Assembly: GCA_002319925.1 (NCBI GenBank)
Contig: DCFP01000130.1
Location: 1 to 25,466, forward strand
Length of the DNA: 25,466 nt
Direction: 5' to 3'
Origin: Holophagaceae bacterium UBA1801
GTDB taxonomy: Bacteria > Acidobacteriota > Holophagae > Holophagales > Holophagaceae
Shown: piece by piece, positions 1-6,954 of the stretch
Position numbering within the stretch: position 1 is the stretch's first letter
Layout of the letters: every line of letters begins with the position of its first letter
Translations under genes and position numbers: made by a program
The notes under the pieces: generated by a model
Databases searched by the model: none
Told to the model about the DNA's origin: nothing
Seen by the model: only the letters and a program-made list of their open reading frames with translations

Positions 1-98
1 GTGGGACTTTGAAAACAGACCCTAGGCAGTAAACGGAGCGGTGGGCAATCGCGGTGAATTGAAATAGTTAACTCCCTCTAACCATAAGGATGGAAGTC

Positions 99-129
99 TG
101 CATCAAACAGGGAAAGCATGTTTGATGCA
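99..129. repeat. Perfect 11-bp inverted repeat upstream of the beta-helix gene
   Basis: TGCATCAAACA at 99-109 and its exact reverse complement at 119-129 are separated by 9 nt (GGGAAAGCA). A further TTGATGCAT occurs at 152-160, matching the right arm. It lies 110 nt before the start of the secreted protein gene and could be an operator or an mRNA hairpin. It has no T-run, so it is not a classical terminator. No other gene is seen in positions 1-240. Confidence 0.5.
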
Positions 130-240
130 TGTTCTACTGCGGGTACCTTAATTGATGCATAGACCTGGTCGATCGAGATCCGGGCATCCCAACGGGGATC
201 CGCCGAAACTTTCCTGCCACCGATACCCAAAGAGAATCCC

Positions 241-1140
241 ATGAAACGCCCCATCTCCCGTCCTCTGATCATCGCGTTCGCGGCCCTGACGGCCTGTGCC
301 ATGGCCCAAGCCCAAGCCACCCGTACATGGGTCTCCGGAGTTGGAGATGATGCGAATCCCTGCAGCCGTACGGCTCCCTGCAAGACCTTTGCCGGCGCCA
401 TTTCAAAGACGGCCGCCGGTGGAGAGATCTCGGTACTCGATCCCGGCGGCTTTGGTGCAGTAACCATCACCAAAGGCGTGACCCTTGATGGCGATGGAAC
501 ACTGGCAGGCGTTCTGGTCTCCGGAACCAATGGGATCGTCGTAAGCGCCGGGCCTTCTGATGTCGTCATCCTGCGCAATCTCTCCATCAACGGAGTGACG
601 GGCTCGGGGCTCAGTGGAATTTATTTCACGGGCGGCGGAACCCTGATCGTAGAGAATTGCACTATTTACGGTTTCAGCGTGGCCGGCATCCGAATGGCCC
701 ACAATGGCACCGGGAAATTGGTTGTGAGCAACAGTTCGATCACAAGCAGCGGGACTGGCGTACTGATCGAAAGCGCCACGACGAAAGCCAACATCCAGCT
801 GGACCATGTCTCGATTCAGGGATCGGTCAATGGTGTCCAGGCAAATGTGGGATTCACCGAGATTCGCAATTCCATCCTCACCATGAACACAGGGGTAGGT
901 GTGCAGGGCAATGGAGGCACGGTGAACATCGAGGGTTGCATGTTCACAGGCAATGCCAACGCGTTGCAGTCGAAGACCAAATCCACCATTCGCATCGCGA
1001 ACAATGCTTTCTACGATAACGGCGTAGCATTCCTATCCGGGGGAGGCACTCTGCTCTCCCAGGGCAACAATCGGAAGGGAAACAACGTCGGGGGCACCGG
1101 CACCTCCGTGGCTCCGACCGGAACCATCACCCTTCAGTAA
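241..1140 (+). CDS. Secreted right-handed parallel beta-helix repeat protein
   Basis: The 299-residue product starts with a typical Sec signal peptide: basic MKRPISR, a hydrophobic core over residues 8-20, and an AQA-type cleavage site near residue 26. The mature part opens with a WVSGVGDDANPCS/APCKTF segment carrying two Cys that may pair. It then runs through repeated short beta-strand turns (for example ITKGVTLDGDG, VVILRNLSING, LIVENCTIYGF, IEIRNSIL-like rungs) typical of pectate-lyase-like beta-helix proteins. No catalytic lyase signature is evident, so this could be a surface, adhesion or polysaccharide-binding protein. The start is fixed by the signal peptide; the ribosome site is weak. 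The gene is monocistronic and ends at a strong hairpin shared with the convergent E1 gene. The beta-helix fold is secure; the function is unknown. Confidence 0.85.
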   Translation: MKRPISRPLIIAFAALTACAMAQAQATRTWVSGVGDDANPCSRTAPCKTFAGAISKTAAGGEISVLDPGGFGAVTITKGVTLDGDGTLAGVLVSGTNGIVVSAGPSDVVILRNLSINGVTGSGLSGIYFTGGGTLIVENCTIYGFSVAGIRMAHNGTGKLVVSNSSITSSGTGVLIESATTKANIQLDHVSIQGSVNGVQANVGFTEIRNSILTMNTGVGVQGNGGTVNIEGCMFTGNANALQSKTKSTIRIANNAFYDNGVAFLSGGGTLLSQGNNRKGNNVGGTGTSVAPTGTITLQ

Positions 1141-1166
1141 GCTCGCTTCCAGTTTGGTTCACCCAA

Positions 1167-1195
1167 CAGCCCTCCGCACGTGAAGCGGAGGGCTG
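1167..1195. terminator. Bidirectional hairpin terminator between convergent genes
   Basis: CAGCCCTCCGC (1167-1177) pairs perfectly with GCGGAGGGCTG (1185-1195) around a 7-nt loop. It sits 26 nt past the stop of the beta-helix gene and 20 nt past the stop of the opposing E1 gene, so it probably serves both. The T-tract is poor on either strand, so termination efficiency is uncertain. Confidence 0.7.
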
Positions 1196-1214
1196 CTGAT
1201 GTACAAGATCTGAA

Positions 1215-3266
1215 TCAAAATGCCAGCACCTTCTTCGCCGCAGCCAGCAACTTTTCCGTATTCGGCAGGATGGCGCGCTCCAGGATCCGGTTGAAGCCGA
1301 CCGGGGTGAACTCGGAGCCCACGCGCTCCACGGGGGCGTCCAGCCAGGGGAAGCAGGCGCTGGAAATCTGGGCGGCCACTTCGCCGCCGAAGCCGCCGAA
1401 GACCTTGTCCTCATGGGCGACGAGGGCGCGATGCGTCTTCTTAACGGAAGCGAAAATTGTTTCCGTATCCAGGGGCGATAAGCTTCGCAGGTCCACAACC
1501 TCGACCTGGACGCCTTCCTTTGCCAGCCGTTCCGCGGCTTCCAGGGCGAAGTGCACCGGCGTGCCATAGGCGAGGATGGAGAGATCTTTGCCCTCGCGGC
1601 GCACGCGCGCTTTGCCGAAGGGCACCGCGAATTCCTCGGGGACGTACGTTTTCGATAGCGAGGAGTTGTACAGGAATTTCGGTTCCAGGTAGACGGTCAC
1701 GCCACGGCTGCGCAAGGCGGCGCGCAGGAGTCCTGCCGCGTCATCGGCGAAGGCGGGCACTACCACGCGGATGCCCGGAATATTCGTGAGCCAGCCTTCG
1801 ATATTCTGGCTGTGGTAGAGGCCGCCCCCGATGTAGCCACCTGAAGCGAGACGGACCGTGACATTGGGGCAGAACTGGCCATTGCTGCGCCAGTAGTCGT
1901 GGCTCAATTCGATGAGCTGCTCCGCCGCGGGCCAGAAGTAGTCCGCGAATTCGGCGCCTTCCACCACGACGCGGATCTTCTCGTTGAAGCGGGAGAAACC
2001 CTCGGCGGTTCCCAGGATGAAATCCTCGGCGATGGGGCCGTTGAACACCCGCGACTTGCCGAATTCCTGCTGCATCCCTTTCGTGATGTTGAAGATTCCG
2101 CCCTTGTCCTTGTTGGCCACATCCTGACCCCAGATGTAGGTATCCGGGTTGAGCCGGAACTCCTCCTTGAGAGTCTGGTTGATTGATTGCAGCATGGAGA
2201 GCCCAGGCCCTTGCCCGGTGTGGAGTCCTTCGGGGTACTTGGCGCTGGTCCATGGTTCGGGCACCACGAAATCGTGGATGCTCGCGGGGTCGGGGTTAGG
2301 GGCCTTGATGGCCTTGTCCGAGGCTTCGTTGTACGCCTCGAGGTTGTGCGCTTCGATCGCCAGCAAGTCCACTTCGGAAACGCCGTGTTCCAGGCAGTAG
2401 GTGCGGAACCGCGGGAGGGGGTCCGCCGCGCGAGCGGCGGCAAGCTCGGCCTCGTCACGGTAGAGCTCATGCTTGTCCGAGTTGGAATGGTTGCCGATGC
2501 GCACGCATTCCGCGTGCACGATGGCGGCTCCGGCTCCGCTGCGGACGAACTCGAGGGCCTGCTGCAGTGCGCGCATGGAGTCCAGAGGGTCCTTGCCATC
2601 GCACTTGAGGATGCGCAGATTCGGGTATCCGGTGAAATTGTCGCAGGCGAATTCATTGGCCGTCTGGTCCCGCTTGGGAACAGAGATGCCGTATCCGTTG
2701 TCCTGGATGACGAAGATGACCGGCAACTTCTCTCTTGAAGCTCCATTGATGGCTTCGGAAACATAGCCCTCGCTCACGCTCGATTCGCCCTGGCTGCAGA
2801 AGGCGATGGCCTCGCTGCCGTAGGTCTTGATGGCCCGCGCCAGGCCCACCGCATGCAACGCGTGATTACCCGTGCAGCTGGAGACGTTCTGGATCCCGAT
2901 CTGGGGCTTGGCGAAGTGGTTCGACATGTGCCGTCCGCCACTCGCCACATCCTCCTTTTTCGAGATGCCGTTGAGGATGATCTCGTAGGGCGTGAGGCCC
3001 GCGGCAAGGCAGGTCATCAAGTCGCGGTAGTAGGGGAACAGGAAGTCCTTGTTCGGCCGGAAACTCAGGCCCAACGCCAGCTGGATGCCATCGTGGCCCG
3101 CACAGGGAGCGTGGTACGACCAGCCGATGGCCTGCTTGAGGTAGTTGGGAGCCTTGTCGTCCAAGGTGCGCCCCATGTGCATCAGGCGGTACCAGCGCTT
3201 CAGCTCTTCCTTCCCGGATGTGCGTTCAGATTCCAGATCGACTCCGGGCATCGTGTGCGAACTCAA
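1215..3266 (-). CDS. 2-oxoacid dehydrogenase E1, fused alpha and beta subunits (branched-chain/2-oxoisovalerate type)
   Basis: This thiamine-diphosphate enzyme decarboxylates a 2-oxoacid and passes the acyl group to a lipoyl E2. The E1-alpha part (about residues 20-330) carries the ThDP/Mg motif as GESSVSEG...QDN (G160 to N190), the GE/DN variant usual in fused enzymes. The E1-beta part (about 358-683) begins SMLQSINQTLKEEF and contains NGPIAEDFILGTAEGF and the C-terminal transketolase domain (SILAYGTPVHFALEAAE). I chose a TTG start at 3266 because GGAGG (3274-3278) lies exactly 7 nt upstream. An internal ATG at 3251 has no such site, and the longer ORF from 3356 would overlap the upstream gene. 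It follows the GAF gene by 32 nt. No E2 or E3 gene is adjacent. The substrate is not determined by sequence; 2-oxoisovalerate is the usual annotation. Confidence 0.9.
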   Translation of the reverse strand: MSSHTMPGVDLESERTSGKEELKRWYRLMHMGRTLDDKAPNYLKQAIGWSYHAPCAGHDGIQLALGLSFRPNKDFLFPYYRDLMTCLAAGLTPYEIILNGISKKEDVASGGRHMSNHFAKPQIGIQNVSSCTGNHALHAVGLARAIKTYGSEAIAFCSQGESSVSEGYVSEAINGASREKLPVIFVIQDNGYGISVPKRDQTANEFACDNFTGYPNLRILKCDGKDPLDSMRALQQALEFVRSGAGAAIVHAECVRIGNHSNSDKHELYRDEAELAAARAADPLPRFRTYCLEHGVSEVDLLAIEAHNLEAYNEASDKAIKAPNPDPASIHDFVVPEPWTSAKYPEGLHTGQGPGLSMLQSINQTLKEEFRLNPDTYIWGQDVANKDKGGIFNITKGMQQEFGKSRVFNGPIAEDFILGTAEGFSRFNEKIRVVVEGAEFADYFWPAAEQLIELSHDYWRSNGQFCPNVTVRLASGGYIGGGLYHSQNIEGWLTNIPGIRVVVPAFADDAAGLLRAALRSRGVTVYLEPKFLYNSSLSKTYVPEEFAVPFGKARVRREGKDLSILAYGTPVHFALEAAERLAKEGVQVEVVDLRSLSPLDTETIFASVKKTHRALVAHEDKVFGGFGGEVAAQISSACFPWLDAPVERVGSEFTPVGFNRILERAILPNTEKLLAAAKKVLAF

Positions 3267-3298
3267 ACCATCACCTCCATGCGCGCGGCCCGTGCCTA

Positions 3299-4378
3299 TC
3301 ACCACGGGGTCGTGTTCTCCAGCATGTCTTCGGATTTCATCTCGAGCAGTTCCCAAATCAAGTCGCCTTTCCCGTCCGGACCGCGCCTGCGGCTGCGCTG
3401 GAGTCCTTCGAGCGCCCGCTGGCTGGCATGCTGAAGCGTGAGATCATCGCGGTCCATTCTGTGCAAGGGATGCCAAAGGGAGGCTCCCATGGGAATTGGA
3501 CCAAGTTTGGAGCGGATTCGTTCCAATAATATCTCGGCGCCCAGCACGCCCGTTCTGGGCAGGAGCAGCAGGAACTCGTCGTGGCCCATGTCTACGAGCA
3601 GATCCTCCCCCCGGAGCGCCTCGGCGATTTCCTTGAGGGGTCCGCGAATGCCGGGGCTGTAGGGCAAGGACCATCGCACCACGGACATGGGTTCGGCCCT
3701 GCGTCTCGCGAGGTAGAGGTTCGCCTTGAGCCAGATGTCCAGGTAGTGCCGGTTGGGCAGGCGCGACTGGGCCGCCTCCAGCGCGCTGTCTTCCACCACC
3801 GCCGTGGTCAGATCCAGGGCTTCCCGGGTGAGCAGCAACTCGGTCTTGAGGTGCTCGATTTCGAGGGTCTTGCTGAAGAGGTTCCCCATGGCGTTCACCA
3901 CGGCAATCTCCGCACGGGTGAACTTCCTGGGCCTGGAGCTCTGGACGGAAAGCACGCCGATGGACTTGCTGGATTGCCGCAGGGGCACGCCGATGTAGGA
4001 CCGGATACCCAGTTCCCGGAAAGCAGAATGATCCTTGAGGTCCTGATCGGCCAGGGCATCCCGGACGACAAGGGTGCGGGCGGGGTTCTGCAGCACCCGC
4101 GGGCAGAAATTCAGCGAGGGTTCGTGGATGGCGCGATCCGGCTCGATTCCCTCCGCCGTCGCCCACCAGAAGGCTTCGAGGCCCAGCTTGGTGGCCCGGA
4201 TCATCACCGCGCGATCCACAGCGAGCTGCTGGACCAGCAGGTTCAAGCCGTGGTCGAAGAGCTGGGCGGGATCCGGAAAGGCCCGCTCCACGAAATCCCC
4301 CAAGGACGAGAGATGATCCCCCGTTTCATGGGGATCCAGAAAGCGGATCCGACGGTCGTTCCTGTGGACCTTGGGCAT
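3299..4378 (-). CDS. GAF-domain protein with degenerate GGDEF domain
   Basis: In this 359-residue soluble protein a GAF sensor domain spans roughly residues 28-175 (conserved stretch SYIGVPLRQSSKSIGVLSVQS). A helical linker (175-200) follows, then a diguanylate-cyclase-like fold from about 205. The latter keeps the family entry motif LPNRHYLD, but the active-site GGDEF is MGHDEF (G265, H266, D267, E268, F269) and the spacing before it is short. The glycine lost there is needed for GTP binding in active cyclases, so the domain is probably catalytically dead and used for binding or dimerisation. The start ATG at 4378 has AGGGG 6 nt upstream. The gene leads the unit that includes the fused E1, 32 nt downstream, so a regulatory or metabolite-sensing link to oxoacid metabolism is possible but unproven. 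Confidence 0.8.
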   Translation of the reverse strand: MPKVHRNDRRIRFLDPHETGDHLSSLGDFVERAFPDPAQLFDHGLNLLVQQLAVDRAVMIRATKLGLEAFWWATAEGIEPDRAIHEPSLNFCPRVLQNPARTLVVRDALADQDLKDHSAFRELGIRSYIGVPLRQSSKSIGVLSVQSSRPRKFTRAEIAVVNAMGNLFSKTLEIEHLKTELLLTREALDLTTAVVEDSALEAAQSRLPNRHYLDIWLKANLYLARRRAEPMSVVRWSLPYSPGIRGPLKEIAEALRGEDLLVDMGHDEFLLLLPRTGVLGAEILLERIRSKLGPIPMGASLWHPLHRMDRDDLTLQHASQRALEGLQRSRRRGPDGKGDLIWELLEMKSEDMLENTTPW

Positions 4379-4458
4379 GATCGGCCCCTAGAAACAGTTC
4401 TGAAAAAGTGGCTGCTTAGATGAATGAGTCACCCGGCCAACTTTGCCAGGGCATTTTT

Positions 4459-4998
4459 CTAGAAACTAATCACACGGATCTTGGGATCCACCTCGTCCTG
4501 CAGGAGCCGCTCGATGTACTGCAGGGTGCCGCCGACGGCGCTGGGGCAGTTGCCGCAGGCGCCGTGGTAGCTGATCTCCAAAGTGATCCCGTCGAAGGAA
4601 ATCACCTCGAGGCCTCCGCCGTCTCCCGCCAGACCCGGCCGGATCCGGGTGTCCAGCAAATCGTTGATCCGCTCGAGCTTTTCGTCATCACCCTCGAGAT
4701 GGCCAGGCTGTTCACCCTCCGCCTCTTCCACATCCTTGCATTCTTCAATGGTCTCGCAGATGGGATCGATGAGATCGGTCCACTGGGCATCCGTATCCTT
4801 GTTGACCGTCACGAACCGGTCCATGTAGAAGACGGAGGTGACTTGCCCCATGGCGAACAGGGCCGATCCCAGTGGATCGCCGACGGCAGCGCCGAAATCC
4901 CGGAAGGACCGCACGCCCTTCTTCAGAATGGGCCGCTGGACCACGAACTTGAGGGCGTCGGGATTCGGTGTGGGTTCGATGTTGATGACCTTCGGCAT
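4459..4998 (-). CDS. Nfu-type iron-sulfur cluster scaffold protein
   Basis: The 179-residue protein has the two-domain Nfu layout. The N-terminal Nfu_N domain (residues 4-85) begins with the signature INIEPTPNPDALKF. An acidic linker (about 86-105) leads to a C-terminal NifU-like domain (106-179) with the cluster ligands C148-GN-C151 in GACGNCPSA. It would assemble or deliver [4Fe-4S] clusters to client enzymes, plausibly including the ferredoxin-domain oxidoreductase encoded nearby. Start ATG 4998 is preceded by GAAGGTGA. The gene is transcribed alone, divergently from the inositol monophosphatase gene. The family assignment is firm; the clients are inferred. Confidence 0.92.
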   Translation of the reverse strand: MPKVINIEPTPNPDALKFVVQRPILKKGVRSFRDFGAAVGDPLGSALFAMGQVTSVFYMDRFVTVNKDTDAQWTDLIDPICETIEECKDVEEAEGEQPGHLEGDDEKLERINDLLDTRIRPGLAGDGGGLEVISFDGITLEISYHGACGNCPSAVGGTLQYIERLLQDEVDPKIRVISF

Positions 4999-5034
4999 AC
5001 ATCACCTTCGATGTATATAGTTTACTATTTGTGT

Positions 5035-5052
5035 CAGGTTTTTAAAACCCTG
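5035..5052. promoter_or_regulatory. Near-palindrome in the nfu/IMPase divergent intergenic region
   Basis: CAGG-TTTTT-AAAA-CCCTG is an imperfect dyad (one extra C on the right) in the 107-nt gap between two divergent genes. The same gap is AT-rich and reads TATATAC/CTATATA close to the nfu start. A shared regulatory region is likely, but I cannot assign clear -35/-10 boxes or a regulator. Confidence 0.25.
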
Positions 5053-5105
5053 GAGGGTGTGCTCAAAGCCGCACTTTCAGGTAACAATCATGGCGGAGCT
5101 CCTAA

Positions 5106-5882
5106 ATGTTCGAATCTCAACGTGAAGCCTGCATCGCTTCCGCCAAGGCGGGCGGGCAAGTGCTGATGCAGTATTTCCGCAAGCTCGACCCCGCGACCAT
5201 CACCGAAAAATCCAAACACGATTTCGTCAGCGAGGCTGATCGGGCCAGCGAAGCCGCCATCAAGGCCGAGCTGGACCTGCGATTCCCCCAGTACAGTTTC
5301 CTTGGCGAGGAGACCGGGTCTTTCGGTGACAACGCGCGATGCTGGATCGTGGACCCCTTGGACGGCACGCTGAACTTCGTCCACGGCTTCCCCCACTGGT
5401 GCGTTTCCGTAGCCCTTTGGGATGCCGAAGGGGCCGTGGTGGGCTGCATCTACGACCCACTCCGCGGGGATGTCTTCGTGGCGACCCGGGGCGAGGGCGC
5501 GACCTGGAATAACCAGCCCATGTCCATCTCCCAGCACGTGGGCCTCGATGGGGCCTTCCTGGCCACGGGGTTCGCCTTCCAGCTGGGCGAGCGGTTCCAC
5601 GCCTACAATCGCGCCCTGACCGCCATCTTCTTCCGGGCCCGCGGCCTGCGCCGGGCCGGCAGCGCGGCGCTGGACCTGGCCTACGTCGCCTGCGGGGTCT
5701 TCGACGGCTTCTTCGAAATGGGACTGAAGAAGTGGGACGTCGCCGCCGGAGCCCTGCTGGTGCAGGAGGCTGGAGGGCTGCTCACGGACTGGCAGGGAGG
5801 AAACACCTGGTTCAACACAGGGGATGTCGTGGCGGGCAACCTCTGGGTGCACCAGAATCTCGTGGATGTGTTGAAGGGGTAA
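5106..5882 (+). CDS. Inositol monophosphatase family phosphatase (SuhB/CysQ-like)
   Basis: This 258-residue Mg2+/Li+-type sugar phosphatase family member shows all family motifs. The metal ligands are in GEET (67-70), the core is D83-PLDGT (83-88), and the C-terminal signature reads KKWDVAAGALLVQEAGG. Known substrates in the family are inositol-1-phosphate, 3'-phosphoadenosine 5'-phosphate and fructose-1,6-bisphosphate; sequence alone does not decide between them here. Start ATG 5106 has GGAG 7 nt upstream. The length is normal for the family. It is divergent from the Nfu gene and convergent with the alpha/beta hydrolase, so probably monocistronic. Confidence 0.92.
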   Translation: MFESQREACIASAKAGGQVLMQYFRKLDPATITEKSKHDFVSEADRASEAAIKAELDLRFPQYSFLGEETGSFGDNARCWIVDPLDGTLNFVHGFPHWCVSVALWDAEGAVVGCIYDPLRGDVFVATRGEGATWNNQPMSISQHVGLDGAFLATGFAFQLGERFHAYNRALTAIFFRARGLRRAGSAALDLAYVACGVFDGFFEMGLKKWDVAAGALLVQEAGGLLTDWQGGNTWFNTGDVVAGNLWVHQNLVDVLKG

Positions 5883-5890
5883 AAACAGGG

Positions 5891-5919
5891 GTCAGTGGCC
5901 GGTGGTCGGCGGTCAGTGA
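5891..5919. repeat. Short GGTCAGTG direct repeat at a convergent gene junction
   Basis: GGTCAGTG occurs at 5891-5898 and 5912-5919, with the related GGTGGTCGG between. This G/T-rich, GTCAGTGG-like low-complexity tract fills the gap between the IMPase and hydrolase stop codons and runs into the hydrolase 3' end. No hairpin terminator was found here. Confidence 0.4.
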
Positions 5920-6827
5920 CGGGTGCCTTTTGCCAGAGTGAGTATCGCCTCTGCAAATTCCTGAGGTGATTCCTGGGGCATGTTGTGCCCTGCCCTTTCG
6001 AAGACGCGTCGTTCGAAAGCGCCCGTGAATTTCAGGTCAAGGTGATCGTAGCTGCCGCGCGGGGTGACGCCATCCATGGCGCCTTCGACCACGATGGTCG
6101 GAACCGTGACCGGAGGGAGCGCTTCCAAAGCCAGGGCTGTGCGCTCGTATCTCGGATCTCCATCGACGAGGCCGAAGCGATGCCGGTACGAATGGACCAC
6201 CACTGAAACGAAATCGGGGTTATCAAAGGACTCCGCCGATCGTTCGAATGTCGAATCATCGAATGCCCAGCCCGGAGACCACTGCCGCCAAAGCAATCGG
6301 CACAGTTCCCGGCGGTACGTCTCGAGGCCGTTCCTGCCCCGCTCACCATGGAAGTAGTACTGGTACCAGTAGCGCTGTTCCGTCTCCGGGGGCAGCGGAT
6401 TGGCGGTTCCCGCGATCCTTTGGATGTTGTAGCCGCCTCCCGAAACCAAGCCCGCAACCCTTTCCGGATGCAAGGCGGCGGCAATGCATGCGGCTCTTCC
6501 ACCCCAGTCATAGCCTCCGAGGATGGCACGCTCGATCTTCATGGCATCCAGAAAGGCGATGAGGTCGAGCCCAAGACTGGATTGCTCGCCGGACCGGATT
6601 GTCTCCCGGGACAGGAACCTGGTTTGCCCGAACCCACGCAGATAGGGGATCAGCACACGAAAGCCTTTCGGGCCAAGGATGCCGGAGACCTCCGAATACG
6701 CCCGGATGTCATAGGGAAATCCGTGCAACAGCACTATCGCTCTGCCAGAGGGATCTCCAACCTCCACGTATCCGACGTCCAGAAGATCCGTTCGGACCGT
6801 TCGCATCTGCAAGTCTCCGAAGTGCAT
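5913..6827 (-). CDS. Alpha/beta hydrolase, epoxide hydrolase-like
   Basis: This 304-residue cytosolic alpha/beta-hydrolase has an aspartate nucleophile. The oxyanion motif is HGFP (35-38) and the nucleophile elbow is G-Y-D107-W-G. The acid is probably D252 (GAMDG) and the base H281 (AGHNMPQE). HGxP plus an Asp nucleophile plus Tyr-rich lid residues (YWYQYYF, 153-159) resemble epoxide hydrolases. Haloalkane dehalogenases share the Asp elbow but usually carry a Trp halide site. Start ATG 6827 has GGAG about 8 nt upstream. The gene stands alone on the minus strand. Its C-terminal codons overlap the GGTCAGTG repeat, so the last few residues may vary between relatives. Class is confident; the substrate is unknown. 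Confidence 0.85.
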   Translation of the reverse strand: MHFGDLQMRTVRTDLLDVGYVEVGDPSGRAIVLLHGFPYDIRAYSEVSGILGPKGFRVLIPYLRGFGQTRFLSRETIRSGEQSSLGLDLIAFLDAMKIERAILGGYDWGGRAACIAAALHPERVAGLVSGGGYNIQRIAGTANPLPPETEQRYWYQYYFHGERGRNGLETYRRELCRLLWRQWSPGWAFDDSTFERSAESFDNPDFVSVVVHSYRHRFGLVDGDPRYERTALALEALPPVTVPTIVVEGAMDGVTPRGSYDHLDLKFTGAFERRVFERAGHNMPQESPQEFAEAILTLAKGTRH

Positions 6828-6911
6828 GGATCAGCTCCAAGGCTACCGGGAGGCACACCCTCCCACCCATTCAGATGCAGGTGATCACCTGAATTGCGCG
6901 AAGAGTTAATA

Positions 6912-6933
6912 ATGGGCGCTCAAAGGCGCCCAT
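6912..6933 (-). terminator. Hairpin terminator of the ferredoxin oxidoreductase gene
   Basis: ATGGGCGC (6912-6919) and GCGCCCAT (6926-6933) form a perfect 8-bp stem with a 6-nt loop. It starts 22 nt past the stop of the oxidoreductase gene and is followed on the minus strand by TATTAACTCTT. Confidence 0.7.
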
Positions 6934-6954
6934 CTTCATTCAACTGACCACCAG

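Noticed and set aside
3581..4423. 280-codon plus-strand frame opposite the GAF/GGDEF gene
   Set aside because: Antisense shadow; the minus-strand protein shows clear GAF and GGDEF-fold sequence.
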